Of a stretch of 64,000 nt of DNA, positions 44,340 to 55,108 are shown piece by piece. The position numbers and the translations under genes were made by a program. Under the pieces are notes generated by a model. The model was not told where the DNA came from, did no database searches, and saw only the letters and a program-made list of their open reading frames with translations. Location of the stretch: the NCBI GenBank assembly GCA_011109175.1, contig RDEW01000021.1, positions 507,080-571,079 of the forward strand, given 5' to 3'. Positions within the stretch are counted from its first letter, which is position 1. Each line of letters begins with the position of its first letter. The stretch is from Dicyema japonicum. Taxonomy: Eukaryota > Dicyemida > Rhombozoa > Dicyemidae.

Positions 44340-45200
44340 GTTGAGTGGTTGACACGTTTCTAGTAACGTTTCATCTTATTCTCAGTCTGTTTACTATAAG
44401 TACACCACAGCGAAAACCTAACTCCTCACATGGAAAACGCAAAAGTGATTTTAACTAAGCAGCTAACACTCTGTTTTTATTTACTCTCTTTAATGGATAC
44501 GGCAAGATTCGGTTACTTTTACTTTTGGGGCATCCCCTCAATTTTTTCTTAGATACAATTTTTTATTATGAATGGCAATTTAAATACCCCTGTGAGCAAA
44601 TAAAAATTAACTGTAAAATTAATAGTTAACTACTGATCATGAATTTTACAATAAATTTGTTAAGAGTTATCAAATAACTTTCTGCTCAATGAGAAATTTT
44701 TGTGTAATATAGCATTGCGGCATTTTGAATTTAAATCGTGTAGTCAACTCTTAGCTGTTTTTGGGAGGAATTTCTAGCGATTATTATTCAAAACGTATGG
44801 TGGTAACGGAGGGCTCTACACCATTTTTTGTTGACGAGTTTATCTCGCTTATCCTGTTCAAGAAAAGCAATCTTTGGATCACTGAGATTCAAGAGAGGCC
44901 GTCAGTGGTTATGATCTCGTTGGCACTTCAAGCATATGTCTAAGAAACTAGCGTGCGAAATAAACGTCTGAGTGGAGCTAGAGTCCCTAGCGTGGCGGCT
45001 TTTTATCCTAAAGAATTCAGACCGCCGAAGTTCGAAATTCCGAATATCAATCCCTGATCGAACACAAAGAAGAATTGCAAGTCGATTTCTTTGACGAGAG
45101 CTGAAGAAGAGGACACTATTATAGTGAATTAAACCAAGATAAAAATGAGATATCATGGATACTACATTACATTAAATAATATGTCATTATTATGAAATAA
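44340..45200. other. Unassigned; small frames only
   Basis: A 41-codon frame (MENAKVILTKQLTLCFYLL, about 44430) and a 60-codon frame at 44761-44943 match nothing I know. The start GGTTGAGTGGTTGACACG resembles a SINE head. Confidence 0.3.
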
Positions 45201-45439
45201 TGGAGTAACTGCTGGAATTGGAAGTCGATCTTCAATGAGAATCCCTTCCAAGGATCATAGCATCTTCTCTTTGTGAGTTTGTTGGGATAAATGTCCGTTA
45301 TGTCATCGGTTAGGTACAGATTGGAGGCCTATACTCCAAGTCGCTAAAAGATAACAGAGTTTTTTCGACGTAATTCTTATAGCCATTCAAGGAGAGAATC
45401 TAAACTCAAGGAAACGTCTTTGGATGTAACCTGAATAAG

Positions 45440-46000
45440 AGTGACTGATTTTGAAATAAAAATGTGTTAGTTTACATGGTTGGTTCCGAAGTAAAAGCGA
45501 CCGTAACCGAGGGGTTTCAGATGTCAACTTTACGGACACATATTACAACTCTGTAATGGGAAAAAAGATATCTTTGTTGTACGGGACCGTATAACCAGAC
45601 AGAATGTGAAGACAAACCATGATTAATTACGGCTCAACCTACCATTGCTCGATGAAGTAGGTTCCCGGTCGTGATTGCAACACTTTCGGAAAACAGTCAA
45701 AGTTATCATAAGAGGATTGAAAATAGTGCTAATGAATGCCCATTCAGGAAGAGGCATAATAAACTAGCACAAACGTGTGTTTTCGACGTGGAAGATTGTT
45801 TCTTCCTGTTTAATTCGAAGATGAGAAAAACCTTTGATACAAAGAGTCAGTTAAACGTGATAGCCTTCGATAGTGTTTGGCACGATGAACTTCTAGCACG
45901 CTTTGTCCAAATTGAGTAAATGAACGCAGGACGGTGTCATTATAATGGACATCTGAGAAGTCAAAACTCGCTGAAGAAAATAACAGTACTTTCACGAAAA
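45440..46000 (+). mobile_element. Jockey/CR1-like LINE fragment (zinc knuckle and endonuclease start)
   Basis: MVGSEVKATVTEGFQMS, then CAACTTTACGGACACATATT, parallel to CCAACACTATGGACACATAT of the 8.28 kb copy (CQxYGHI knuckle). Then GGAAGAGGCATAATAAACTA matches GGAAAAGGCATAATGAACTA at 8757, the endonuclease start. Heavily decayed. 46000-46510 has no identified feature. Confidence 0.5.
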
Positions 46001-46509
46001 CAGTGGATTTAAAGCTCCACGTGTGCAAGACAATAATTTATTAAAGTTACGCTGAGGCCAAGGTATGTTCTTAACTTTTTTTTTCCTTTGTGAACTTTGT
46101 TGAAGACTGATCCAGTTTGAGAGTTTTGAAGAAATTTTCGTCTTCCTTGAAAACCACACTCCATCTAGATCTTGGTGGGGAAACCAGATCTTCCGATATC
46201 ACACAAATCCATCCAAACTAACGAAAAGAAGAAAACATACAGTCCTTGAGTTGTGTGAACCCCCACCAGAGTAAAGAAACCAAATAATCTTTTCCACTCT
46301 ACCACTGTGCACCATCTTAGACAAGATGGACCTCATAGGTAGAACAAGGGAAGAAAAGTAACAGAAGGTAATAAACTATGTATTCAGGGGGCACTGAACC
46401 ACCTAGTATTGTTAATGACATCCCAATCACTACAAGATTTGTATTCCAAAAAATCCCTTACTCGAATAATGAAAAAAACTAGACATCGTAGGTGTTTTTA
46501 ACTTTTTGT

Positions 46510-46665
46510 TTTTTTAACTATCGTATAGTCCCTGAAAAAATCCTGTTCCGCAATGATGTATCACTGATGACGGTGTCAATCCCAGAACCTTCGAATGAGA
46601 TTCGAACCCGGAACCATTGGTCCAGCACTTATTAAATTGCGCCACTAGAATGATGGGAATACTAA
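46510..46665 (-). repeat. tRNA-like SINE head, minus strand
   Basis: Minus strand TAGTGGCGCAATTTAATAAG (A-box region) and GTTCCGGGTTCGAATCTCA (B box), followed by TTCTGGGATTGACACCG. The spacing is tRNA-like but the acceptor stem does not pair, so SINE rather than tRNA gene. Confidence 0.65.
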
Positions 46666-46715
46666 AATAATGTTTGAACAAAAACAGAAATAGCACAAAA
46701 TAAGACCAATAAAAT

Positions 46716-47249
46716 CTAATAGTCATTACACTCAACCACAACGGAATCAGCAATCAAATCATGAAGTCCCCTGTATGACTCACCAAAAAACACAGAGTAA
46801 ACTGATAAAGCATAGCACGTGTATTTCACAATAATCCTCAACACAGCATTTTTAAAGCTTAGACCCACATTCTTTCCTTCATCATACCAACACGTCAACT
46901 CCGTTCATATTAACGGGGAACAAGGATTTGTAGGAGACTATCCTGAGACCTCCGGGGAATATCACCGCAAGTTTGATAAAATGAAATATTCCCATGGAAA
47001 GTATCAACTCAACCCAAATTTTGAATATAAATATTTGCAAAACACCTGAGTATGAGATGTGAAAATCATAAATAATCTAAAAGTGAGGACAATAGAGAAT
47101 ACATCGACGATATCGCCGAATACGAAATTGTTGTAGGAGAGAATATATAAAAATACACAAATCAGAGAGGTTACAACCTCAAAAAAGACTCGTTTATATA
47201 GAATAGGGACAGCAAATACTTCTAAAATTTAAAGATGAATTTAACTCAT
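46716..47249 (-). CDS. FAM8A1-like RDD-family membrane protein
   Basis: Assembled across short introns: MKVFAVPILYKRVFFEVV (start split by an intron), hydrophobic SLICVFLYILSYNNFVFGD, VFSIVLTFRLFMIF, then FIKLAVIFPGGLRIVSYKSL, VNMNGVDVL, a 16-bp intron, NVGLSFKNAVLRIIVKY, CYALSVYSVFF, SYRGLHDLIADSVVVE. This follows the RDD pattern (hydrophobic segments, PG..GLRVV, then LHDLIAgTVVV), closest in my reading to FAM8A1, a HRD-associated ER membrane protein. A SINE lies just downstream. The start codon and first intron are the least certain parts. Confidence 0.6.
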
Positions 47250-47620
47250 AGGAATATAATCGACATCCTGTCTAAATTATTAGTAATTGTGCATACATTC
47301 TTGTTGATGGGTCGTAGGAAGTGATCATTTTCAAATATTCTTCTGTAAATCCTTCTTTCATTACGAACACACAACAATCAAAATTACCAAATCGATTTTT
47401 AAATAATTTATTTCCAATAAATATTAAACCAAAATTAAATTTATATACACGAATAATGACTATGATTTATTTTAAACGAAGACCGTTCTATGCACAGTTG
47501 ACACATGTAAAAAACGATTTGAACTGTTACACGTGGCCCCAACGTTAGTTTGGTTATGCGACTACTTGGATTGAAGATTTTCTGTTTGTTCTTCTATTCT
47601 TCCCCTTCCCTTTGGCTCCA
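47250..47620. other. AT-rich intergenic sequence
   Basis: Nothing recognised; the 5' flank of the RDD-family gene. Confidence 0.3.
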
Positions 47621-47624
47621 GGGA

Positions 47625-48220
47625 GCTTGAATTGCTAGAGTGCGTCATGTGGTTCACCATCTTTGGTGGTGCCTGATATAATCCTACATTAGTTCCAAAA
47701 TGACTATTAATCAACAACCATCCAGAGGAGTTCCCCCTGGACGGCACCTTCTTCAACTGCTGAGGGAGGCCGGGATCACCTGATTTTTTTCATTCTGGCT
47801 ATTAACGTATTTCTGGTTCAATATATTTAATTTAAAGCCTTAAAGTCCTTTCCCAGAAAGTCTTACTTGGAAAATATTTCAGACAGACATTTTAAATTCT
47901 GGTTTGCTAAGTTTCTTCGCAGACGGAGAAGATGAGTCTGCTTTGGGAGTATTCGATCAGTCTCGGCTATTTCCTAATTGAGTACCTCAGTGATTACCGC
48001 TATCCCCTCTACTTTTCAATTTATTCTTGGCTAACATTCCGATACCGAGTGGAGAAAACGATCTTCCCATGGATTATGCAGACGACATTTTTTAGCATCA
48101 CGATTCAAGACGTCCAGGGAGCCACGGAGAGAATACAACATCATCAGAACCGTTTGCTTGTGTGGCTGAACGAAAACCGACTGACAATTAACCTTGAGAA
48201 ATCCGTTACATATTTATTTA
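47625..48220 (+). mobile_element. Repeat tail and LINE reverse transcriptase relic
   Basis: 47630-47830 repeats 24.89-25.15 kb (AGAGTGCGTCATGTGGTTC, CATCCAGAGGAGTTCCCC, GGGATCACCTGA). From about 47835 the sequence reads as RT: VLSQKVLLGKYFRQTF, then DLPMDYADDIF (YADD box, about 48062) and NENRLTINLEKS. Frames broken. Confidence 0.6.
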
Positions 48221-48224
48221 TTAT

Positions 48225-48665
48225 TATTAAAAGTACTCCCGAGAACACGTAAAGTTAATTAAGTATCCCTTGTCCGTATTTAGAATCATCCTCTACGTCA
48301 GCCTCGACCATGATCTTTTGCGCGCTAGTTCTTTTAGGTCGTCCAAGTCGTTCGCCGAAGTTAGTCTCTTACCAACCGTTTATAGGTTTTTATTCAAGAT
48401 AGTAGGAAGTGTCGTACTTGGTCTTCATGGAATCTGGCTCCTATGTATGCGAAGTAGTTGTCCATTGCGATATTTGCGGGGACTTGGTCATTTGGACGTA
48501 ATACGTGGCCAAAGAGGCTCCATCTTGATTTGATAATATCATCTGACAGCACGCTGGATCTGCATTTATTATAAAGATTTGTATTAGAGATCTTCATCGG
48601 CCAGTTGATCTTGATTACCGATTTGACCTGAGCTCTGTGGAAAGAATCAAGATGGTCCACTTCCC
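48225..48665 (-). mobile_element. LINE family B, post-RT C-terminal region
   Basis: Minus strand: HLDSFHRAQVKSVIKINWPM, KISNTNLYNKC, RWSLFGHVLRPNDQVPANI, then RSWSRLT and the tail. The LdsFHr..lr.il.i.Wp.kisN..Ly and RWs.lGHvLR blocks are standard after the RT of this LINE group. Confidence 0.75.
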
Positions 48666-48779
48666 GTTTAGGGATTCCCCAAGTCCCAGAGTTGTAAGTT
48701 AGTACCAGGATGACAAAAGCTTTGAATATTCTAAGCCTGGTGTTTAGTCCTTATCCTCATCTTGTAGCCCAAATTAACG

Positions 48780-49290
48780 ATATTTTTTCAGTGCACTCAT
48801 AGGAAAACAAAGATATTTCCTTAAGGACCAAATGCAGATTAGTTAATGCAATCGTGTTCTCGGTTTTTTTATACGGCGCAGAATTATGGACATTGAAAAA
48901 AGCGGATAGGCGAAGAATTAATGCTTTTGAGCTGTGGTGCTGGAGGAGGTTACTAAGAATCCCTAGGACCTCCAAAGTAACAACCATCAATGTACTCAAA
49001 CGGGTAGAGACTGACATTTCGCTAAAGGGAATAATCGTAAAACACAGATTGGCGTTTTTTGGGCATGTTGTCCGCTCTGATTCACTGGAAAGAACCATTA
49101 TGCTGAGCAATATTACTGGGAAGAGAAGACCTGGCCGACCAAGGACTCGGTGGCTATCCACGGTGGAAGACGGAATGCCTATATCAAGGCTACTCCAAAT
49201 TGCAACGGATCGGGGAGAGTGGAGGAAACTCGTTCATGAGATCTCCAAGGGTCGGACACGACTAAATTGGACAACATAACATAACATAGC
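48780..49290 (+). mobile_element. LINE family C, post-RT C-terminal region
   Basis: SVFLYGAELWTLKKADRRRI, FELWCWRRLLRIPRTSKV, HRLAFFGHVVRSDSLERTI, GKRRPGRPRTRWLSTVED, ending KLVHEISKGRTRLNWTT before an ACATAACATAACATA tail. Almost the same sequence is at 61.38-61.87 kb; the two are close enough to be recent relatives. Confidence 0.85.
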
Positions 49291-49369
49291 ACTCATAGCA
49301 AGCATCTTTCTACGAGTAACATCTTCAGAGTATCTTAGAAGCAAGCCCACCTTCTTTTGCCTTTTCATT

Positions 49370-49690
49370 TATTTATTAACCCCGGATATACCGAGAAAGA
49401 AGTTAAAGTAAACAACTAATTAAGTGTATCCAGTTTCCACTTTTACAGAGTCCATCCGGAATCAGCATAAAAGGTAAGACGTCCATTACATGCAGTTGTG
49501 GAAACCCCTCCAATGGAGTGGGGGAGAGCAAATGATCCTTTTTCATGCCGGCCTGGCACTGGGCGTCACCTAGACAGGTGGATCACATGACGCCACTCTA
49601 TTAGGAAGAGAGAGGAAGGAACAGACAAGCAAGCAGAAAACTTAAACCAATTAACCACGCAGCACCACATGGCGCCACGCGGCAAAAGCC
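49370..49690 (-). repeat. tRNA-headed SINE copy (family 1), minus orientation
   Basis: Tail TTATTTATTAACCCCGG at 49370. Body CCAATGGAGTGGGGGAG, CCGGCCTGGCACTGGGCGTC, GGTGGATCACATGACGCC. The minus-strand head reads CCGCGTGGCGCCATGTGGTG and GTGGTTAATTGGTTTAAG. Confidence 0.8.
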
Positions 49691-49694
49691 TTTT

Positions 49695-50285
49695 CCATGA
49701 TTCGTCCGATCTCCAATCAGTACGTTTAAGCATTTTAAACTCCGTTTTGTCGGATTTACGGATAAGAACCATCCATTTTGAAAATATGTGTCGTCATACT
49801 TGTTTCTTCCGACCAGTCCTCATTTACTTGGGGAACATCAAAGAAAGATATAGAACAACTCGACTCGTTTCACAAAGGCCAACTAAGAAAACTCCTTGGA
49901 TACTCTTGGCCAAAGAAAACCTCAAAAAATAAATTATACAGACTGACTGATTGTGGACCAATAAGCCTGAGCGAACTTGAAGCCAGTTGGCGCCTTTCTG
50001 GACATATTCTAGTGATGGGTGAACTGACACCACGCAATGCCGCCATGGAAGAATTTTTCGGCCATACTGTATCTTCTGCATTCAGAGGACGTCCAAGAAG
50101 TTGTCTTCCAAGGACAATTGCTGAAAATTACGCAGTGATCGGGGGCCGACTAATGGATGCAGACGATCTGTACAAAATCAGGAAACGAGCACAACAGCGG
50201 TAATTATGGAGAAGACTAACTGAAAGCATAATCGAAAAACATGGCACAAGCGAAACCATAAACATTGTTTACTGGTAACGCGAAT
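49695..50285 (+). mobile_element. LINE family B, post-RT region (best copy)
   Basis: QLDSFHKGQLRKLLGYSWP, KTSKNKLYRLTDCGPISL, SWRLSGHILVMGEL, FFGHTVSSAFRGRPRSC, GGRLMDADDLYKIRKR, then the 3' end ACTGGTAACGCGAATGTGC. One open frame of about 140 codons, the least decayed copy of the family. Confidence 0.8.
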
Positions 50286-50289
50286 GTGC

Positions 50290-50400
50290 TTTAACTAACC
50301 AATTGGTTTCTAACCAGGGCCCTGAACTCTCTTAGTGCAGCTTCAAGGAAAACAACGAAGAGGACCGGGGATAGCAAGTCCCCTTGAGGAACTTCACTGG
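50290..50400 (-). mobile_element. Reverse transcriptase block, minus strand
   Basis: EVPQGDLLSPVLFVVFLEAA followed by LREFRALVR: the RT vPQGd.LSPvLFvvfle motif. A short relic that abuts family B. Confidence 0.6.
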
Positions 50401-50404
50401 AAGT

Positions 50405-51345
50405 CGGAAAAAATTGGAGAACATTCGCCAATTTTGACAGAAAGATGAGTGTTCTGGTCAAACGAGTCAATTGAAATTAAAGTGAATGGGAAAACATTGC
50501 CATTTTAGAAATGTCAAAAAATCATGAGAGTGATATCTTTGATAAACAAATGTGTTTTTTGCGGCATGTCGGAAATGTGTTAAACAATTTTAAGAAAAAA
50601 TCAACCTGTTGAAAAGCCTAACGAGGCTGTGGAAAATATGGAACCTTCCCGTACAAAAACAATTTACTATCAATATGTTGAACCATGTAGTTCCCATGAA
50701 TGTGCCTCATGGGGGCCTTAAATCTCTTCTAATGCTCAGAAAATCGCGGATACACAAAAATGGGTTTTTGGAGTGGAAGTGGTTTAAGGACAAAAAGAAC
50801 GTTATAATTCGAAGGAATAATTGTGGAGGCCTAATTCAAGATGATCAGGAGAAACCAGACCCGACGAGTTTTTGTAGGATCAAGGTTGGAGCATCGAGCC
50901 AAGCTGAGAGTCCGCATTAAATTTGTCGTGATCATTTAGTTTGTTTTTCTGTTTAAAGATGGTCTTGGAATAAAAATTTAATTAATTTAACAACAAAAAA
51001 TACTTAGAAGTTTAATATGCTTTTCACTTTGCCCTTCATGCACATTTGATGACCGCGGGACAAATCGCCTTTCTCATGTTCTGTCTTCCGTATCTCTTCT
51101 GCACTAAATCAACCTTTATATCTCCGGGAACGTCCTAGTTATGACTAAGCAACATAGTATTGCCTGATATATATTAAAGCCGTATTAACTACTATTGTGT
51201 GATTCCAAAAAACATTGTAACCAAATCAGGGATAAGTCATGATTTCATGAACTAAATTAGTTTTGGCACAAAAAGTACTTAGAATTATTAATGCCGTAAA
51301 AACAAAAATTAAAAACTCAAAACAGAACATTAAAGGAAAAGAAAA
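50405..51345. other. Unassigned, mixed repeats
   Basis: A 103-codon plus-strand frame (50609-50920; RLWKIWNLPVQKQF, FLEWKWFKDKKNVI) is codon-like but unrecognised. 51020-51140 is related to the LINE 3' end at 25.24-25.35 kb (CACTTTGCCCTTCATG, TTGATGACCGCGGGAC). Confidence 0.35.
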
Positions 51346-51351
51346 GTAATT

Positions 51352-52244
51352 TTATATCTTATCCCCATCCAAAATGGGAGGTTCGTTAGACTCCACTGGT
51401 CTATCCACCACAGTAGGCTCAACTTCATTTCCTGCCGAGTACAATTGTTCCAACTGAGACTCTACAATAAAAAATCCCAATCAAACTGTCATACTTCGGT
51501 CTCTTTAGAACCTTCACTTTTGTCAGAAGCACCTCACTTAAAGGATAAATTCTGTTGGTCCTTTTCACAACGTCCTTCGCCATAGCCTCAGCTTTTCTAC
51601 AAATAAACAGAAAAGTTACAAAATTTTAACAAATGAAGCCAAATCTGAAGACACTATAGCCCTCTTAATGGTCTCCACCATAACATTTCGTATTTTCTTT
51701 ACTTGTCGTTTCTGGCAGTAGCTGGTCTTCTTGATCTGATTAGTATTTCTTCCAGTGGATCCCACCATGAAGCAGTGAAGCTTGTAACCATCTGTAGTTG
51801 TCGCTGATGCATTTCCATCAATCAGAGTCTACATATGCAAATGGGGGAAATACATGCCATTTCTTGACTACACTCTGCCGCTTGTCCAACGTGGTTTCCA
51901 TTCCAGAGAATGAAGTGTAGCAGTTACGACCTTCCACGGCATCACATTTGAAGCGGAATATTTTATAGCAAAGATTTTCACTTTTGTCAAGATCAGCGAG
52001 CGAGACTTTGAAAGAGCGTCCTTTGAGGCTATCGGAGGCGAGCTCTAAGAATTAACAATGGTTTAAGTTACTCTCTCCAATTGTCTTAGTCACCACAGTT
52101 CGACCGATTTTGTTGTTTTCAAAGTAGTTTGGTGCACTCACAGTGTACCACTCTTTCTTTAAAACGGATCAATCTATGTATTAGCTTTGATTACTACGTT
52201 TTCTTTTTCTTTAGGTTAGCATATTTAGCATCTGTTTTGCCCAT
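51352..52244 (-). CDS. RPS3A: Small-subunit ribosomal protein eS1 (S3A)
   Basis: Start MGKTDAKYANLKKKK, then (24-bp intron) DPF, KEWYTVSAPNYFENNKIGR, TVVTKTIG, LASDSLKGRSFKVSLADLD, FKCDAVEGRNCYTSFSGMET, KRQSVVKKWHTLIDGNASA, TDGYKLHCFMVGST, IKKTSYCQKRQVKKIRNVMV, RTNRIYPLSEVLLTKVKVL, ending at 51352-51354 with an acidic tail. Matches eS1 along its whole length. Introns of 23-28 bp at four places. The start of exon 2 needs extra bases at an A run and at TTTT (near 52155) to keep DPFxKKEWY in frame. A core 40S protein, so in a living genome the frame must be intact. Confidence 0.93.
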
Positions 52245-52404
52245 ACAAAGTCACGTTACGCTTAGCACGTTTATATTTAAATATTAATTATTTTTTAATA
52301 ATATTTAATATTTAAGCAAATAATTATTACTGTTTTTGTCGAGTAGATTATATCTTTATAATTAAAAAAAAGTTGTCATTATAATTGTTTCCACCTTTAA
52401 ATCA

Positions 52405-52670
52405 GTTTTTGCCAGGTAGAAAAGTGGTTAGTGATGTCATTCGACTTTCTAGTAGCTGTAATTTCGCTTCCCATACCGTTACCTCACCTGTTTGAAGGCT
52501 TCCTTTCACCTCTTGCCTTCTTATTGTGATCCACCCGTCCAAGGAGACGCTCAGTGTCTGGCCTGGATACAAAAAAAATGTCGATATTTTACTCCAATGG
52601 AGTAGTTTCCGCAATGGCAGATATGAATGTTTCTCACTTCGATCATTATTATTATTAACCCCGGGTACCC
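52405..52670 (+). repeat. tRNA-headed SINE (family 2)
   Basis: Head AAGTGGTTAGTGATGTC at 52420, body GTGATCCACCCGTCCAAGGA, GACGCTCAGTGTCTGGCC, TACTCCAATGGAGTAG. Collinear with 43.99-44.2 kb. The tail side joins the next SINE. Confidence 0.7.
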
Positions 52671-52895
52671 GTCCAAATAAGTTAACCTGTCACAGAAACA
52701 GAGTCAACCTGTCATACAACTCCATAGAACCAGCTTCTACCTTCTGGAGAGGGGAGAGAAAAAATGATTCTTTTGAATGCTACTCTAGATCAGATGCCTC
52801 CACTCAATTAGAACGGAAAGAGTAGGAACAGAAGAAACAAGCAGAAATCTTCAATCAAGTAGCCACATCAGGATCATGTGGCCCAAACAATTTTT
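52655..52895 (-). repeat. SINE family 1 copy, minus orientation
   Basis: TTATTATTATTAACCCCGGG at 52650 (tail), GATCAGATGCCTCCACTCAA, AACAGAAGAAACAAGCAG, and a minus-strand head with GTGGCTACTTGATTGAAG. Tail-to-tail with the family 2 copy. Confidence 0.6.
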
Positions 52896-52979
52896 GGCCA
52901 TAGGAACTGGATGTACCTTAATTGACTTTAATTTTTAAATATTTCTGTCTTGGTGTTCCTTCTCACTTGCGAATGAACC

Positions 52980-54010
52980 AATCATGTCACGAAAATCAAA
53001 TGTTTTTCAAGCGGTGGCTGGGCACTCTGACGGCCATTAAACGTATTCCATGCATATTACTATTTTTCCTACAAAAGAATAAACCAATGGTGTTCCTTTT
53101 CACTTGCGAATGAACCAATCCTGGTTAGCCAATCCTGTCAGTTTTAGTGACGCCAAGAGGGCACCTAATCCTGTTCCTAAAAGAAGCTCTAGAAATTTAC
53201 CTTGGGGTACTCTCCATGGCGACGGGCGCATTCAACTTCAGTTACCAGGAAGGAACCCTCACCGGAGAGGCTGACCACTGTGCTACGGTTAAGCTTCAAT
53301 GGCAAGATTTTCGAACTACTGTCTATTCGGGCTGAGCAGACGATTGACATTACTTTGATTCAAGAGACCCTACACCGTTGCTTCCTGTATGTCAATACTG
53401 ACTAATCGACCAAAAAAACGGTGGTCTCCTCACCTTATACAGAAAAAATTTTTAAATGAGTGACAACACTTCAGAATTGAAGAGCCCTTTGGGGGAAGAC
53501 GATATCGTCGAAATCATCGTGATATCACTTGGAAAATATCTCTGATAAACATCTACGAATCCTCATCTGACTCGAATTATGTTATGCTCGACTTAAATCG
53601 TCTGTCCCTATTTTTTAAAAAAACCGAGGAAAGAACCAGAATCAAGATATTTTATCGAAAATAAAGTGGATAGTTAATGACACGCATGAAATTACTTACT
53701 CCCACGTGTCTAATGGAATTCAAGTAATACTCTTAAAAACTGAACAAAGATAATTTCCCTCTTAACAACGAATTTACATGTCAATCAGCAAAAAACCATT
53801 CTCTTGAACCAAGTCTGAAACCAGGGAGACTGAAGAACGTTCCAGATTCCTATAGACCAGTCTCACTCCTCAGCTCGTCATCCAAACCGTAGAAAAACGA
53901 GCCCCATCGAAGATCAAAGACGTTCTTAATATTCCTATTTACTGCAGGTAAAAGCACTACAAAACCAAACCAAACAACCTCCAAAACAACAGGATTGTGT
54001 TTTGCAGTAC
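52980..54010 (+). mobile_element. LINE relics: post-RT scrap, endonuclease and pre-RT pieces
   Basis: 52995-53080 matches 63290-63370 (TTTTTCAAGCGGTGGCTGGG, CACTCTGACGGCC). 53280-53400 is endonuclease-like (RAEQTIDITLIQETLHRC). 53810-53960 is the segment before RT (PGRLKNVPDSYRPVSLLS, EKRAPSKIKDVLN). Frames broken. Confidence 0.55.
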
Positions 54011-54299
54011 TTATATGGATGGCGTCATCCAGTGAACGGTTGGGCCAGTTATATCCAGAGAGAACTTAAAACCCTTTATTTCTCAATTTAATCTGACTAC
54101 TGAAATCTCATGTTACGTCCTGTGATGCTGTGTGAAAGAAAAGAAAAGATGACTTATTATGGACACCCAAGCTTCAGTCGCAGTAATGGATGAGTGGGTA
54201 GTCTATGTCCGTTAAGAACCTCACCTCAACCGCAACTAGAAAGGCCGGAAGGAACCTACTTGACGTTATCCACCACCTCGTTGAAAGAATGACGAATGG

Positions 54300-54960
54300 A
54301 ACCCTCTTTTGTAGGAGATCTCTTCTGAAGCGATGATCCTATGTAGTCGTAGATCATTTAGTTGCCATGTAGAACATAACTTCAAAATTTCGCCGCGAGG
54401 GGGTGATCCAAATCGAATTTTAAAAATAACAAATTCAATGTTCCCACCTTATGGAAGTAAGGCATGGATACTCTCTGAGGTGGTCTGTGAAAAAAATATT
54501 GAAACGCTTGAATGAAATAATTTTTTTCTAGTGTATCCATCCGGAGGATCTATGCAAATACAGGAAAAGGTACGAAAGGAAAGAATTGACTTTGAAAGTG
54601 AGAGTAGGTTTCTTGAATAAGAACAATCCCAATATTATGGGAGACCAAAAAAACGCGATTCCTCAGATTCGAGAATGCTATCATAGGCGTTCAGTTATAG
54701 AATATTAAGAATTTCATATGGCCTGGAATTTCTTCGATATATCCAGAAAAGGAGAGGGTTACCTGGTAAGGAGAGCTCATTAGGGAAAGAGGCGAGTGTC
54801 TTTTTGCGATTATGAAAGAAATAAGGTCCCGTCTTCACCATGAGAAGGTAACCAACGTCGAAAAACTAAGTAATAAATCCCATCCTAATAATTGTCTTAA
54901 TCATACTCGATAGTAGCTTCAAATAACTATAACTTAAATGGTAAGCCTGGGGTTAATAAT
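54300..54960 (+). mobile_element. LINE post-RT relic with simple-repeat tail
   Basis: FPPYGSKAWILSEVVCEKNI resembles the YGsE.W.L....... block of family C (SVFLYGAELWTLKKADRRRI). It ends CCTGGGGTTAATAATAATAA at 54946-54968. Confidence 0.45.
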
Positions 54961-55108
54961 AATAATAATAGTCTCCTAACATTTATTATTATTTTTTATG
55001 TAATATTGAATGATTTGGTTTATAAAATATTAAGATATAATTTTATTTATATTTGCTGGATAACCTAAAAACAAATAAAATTTAAAACTAAAAATTAAAC
55101 AAACGGCA

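Noticed and set aside
46600-46660. Possible tRNA gene on the minus strand with A and B boxes
   Set aside because: The acceptor and anticodon stems do not pair and the sequence runs on into a dispersed repeat, so it is a SINE head.
46819-47049. 77-codon plus-strand frame (GEQGFVGDYPETSGEYHR)
   Set aside because: It is antisense to the RDD-family exons, which show family motifs and consistent short introns.
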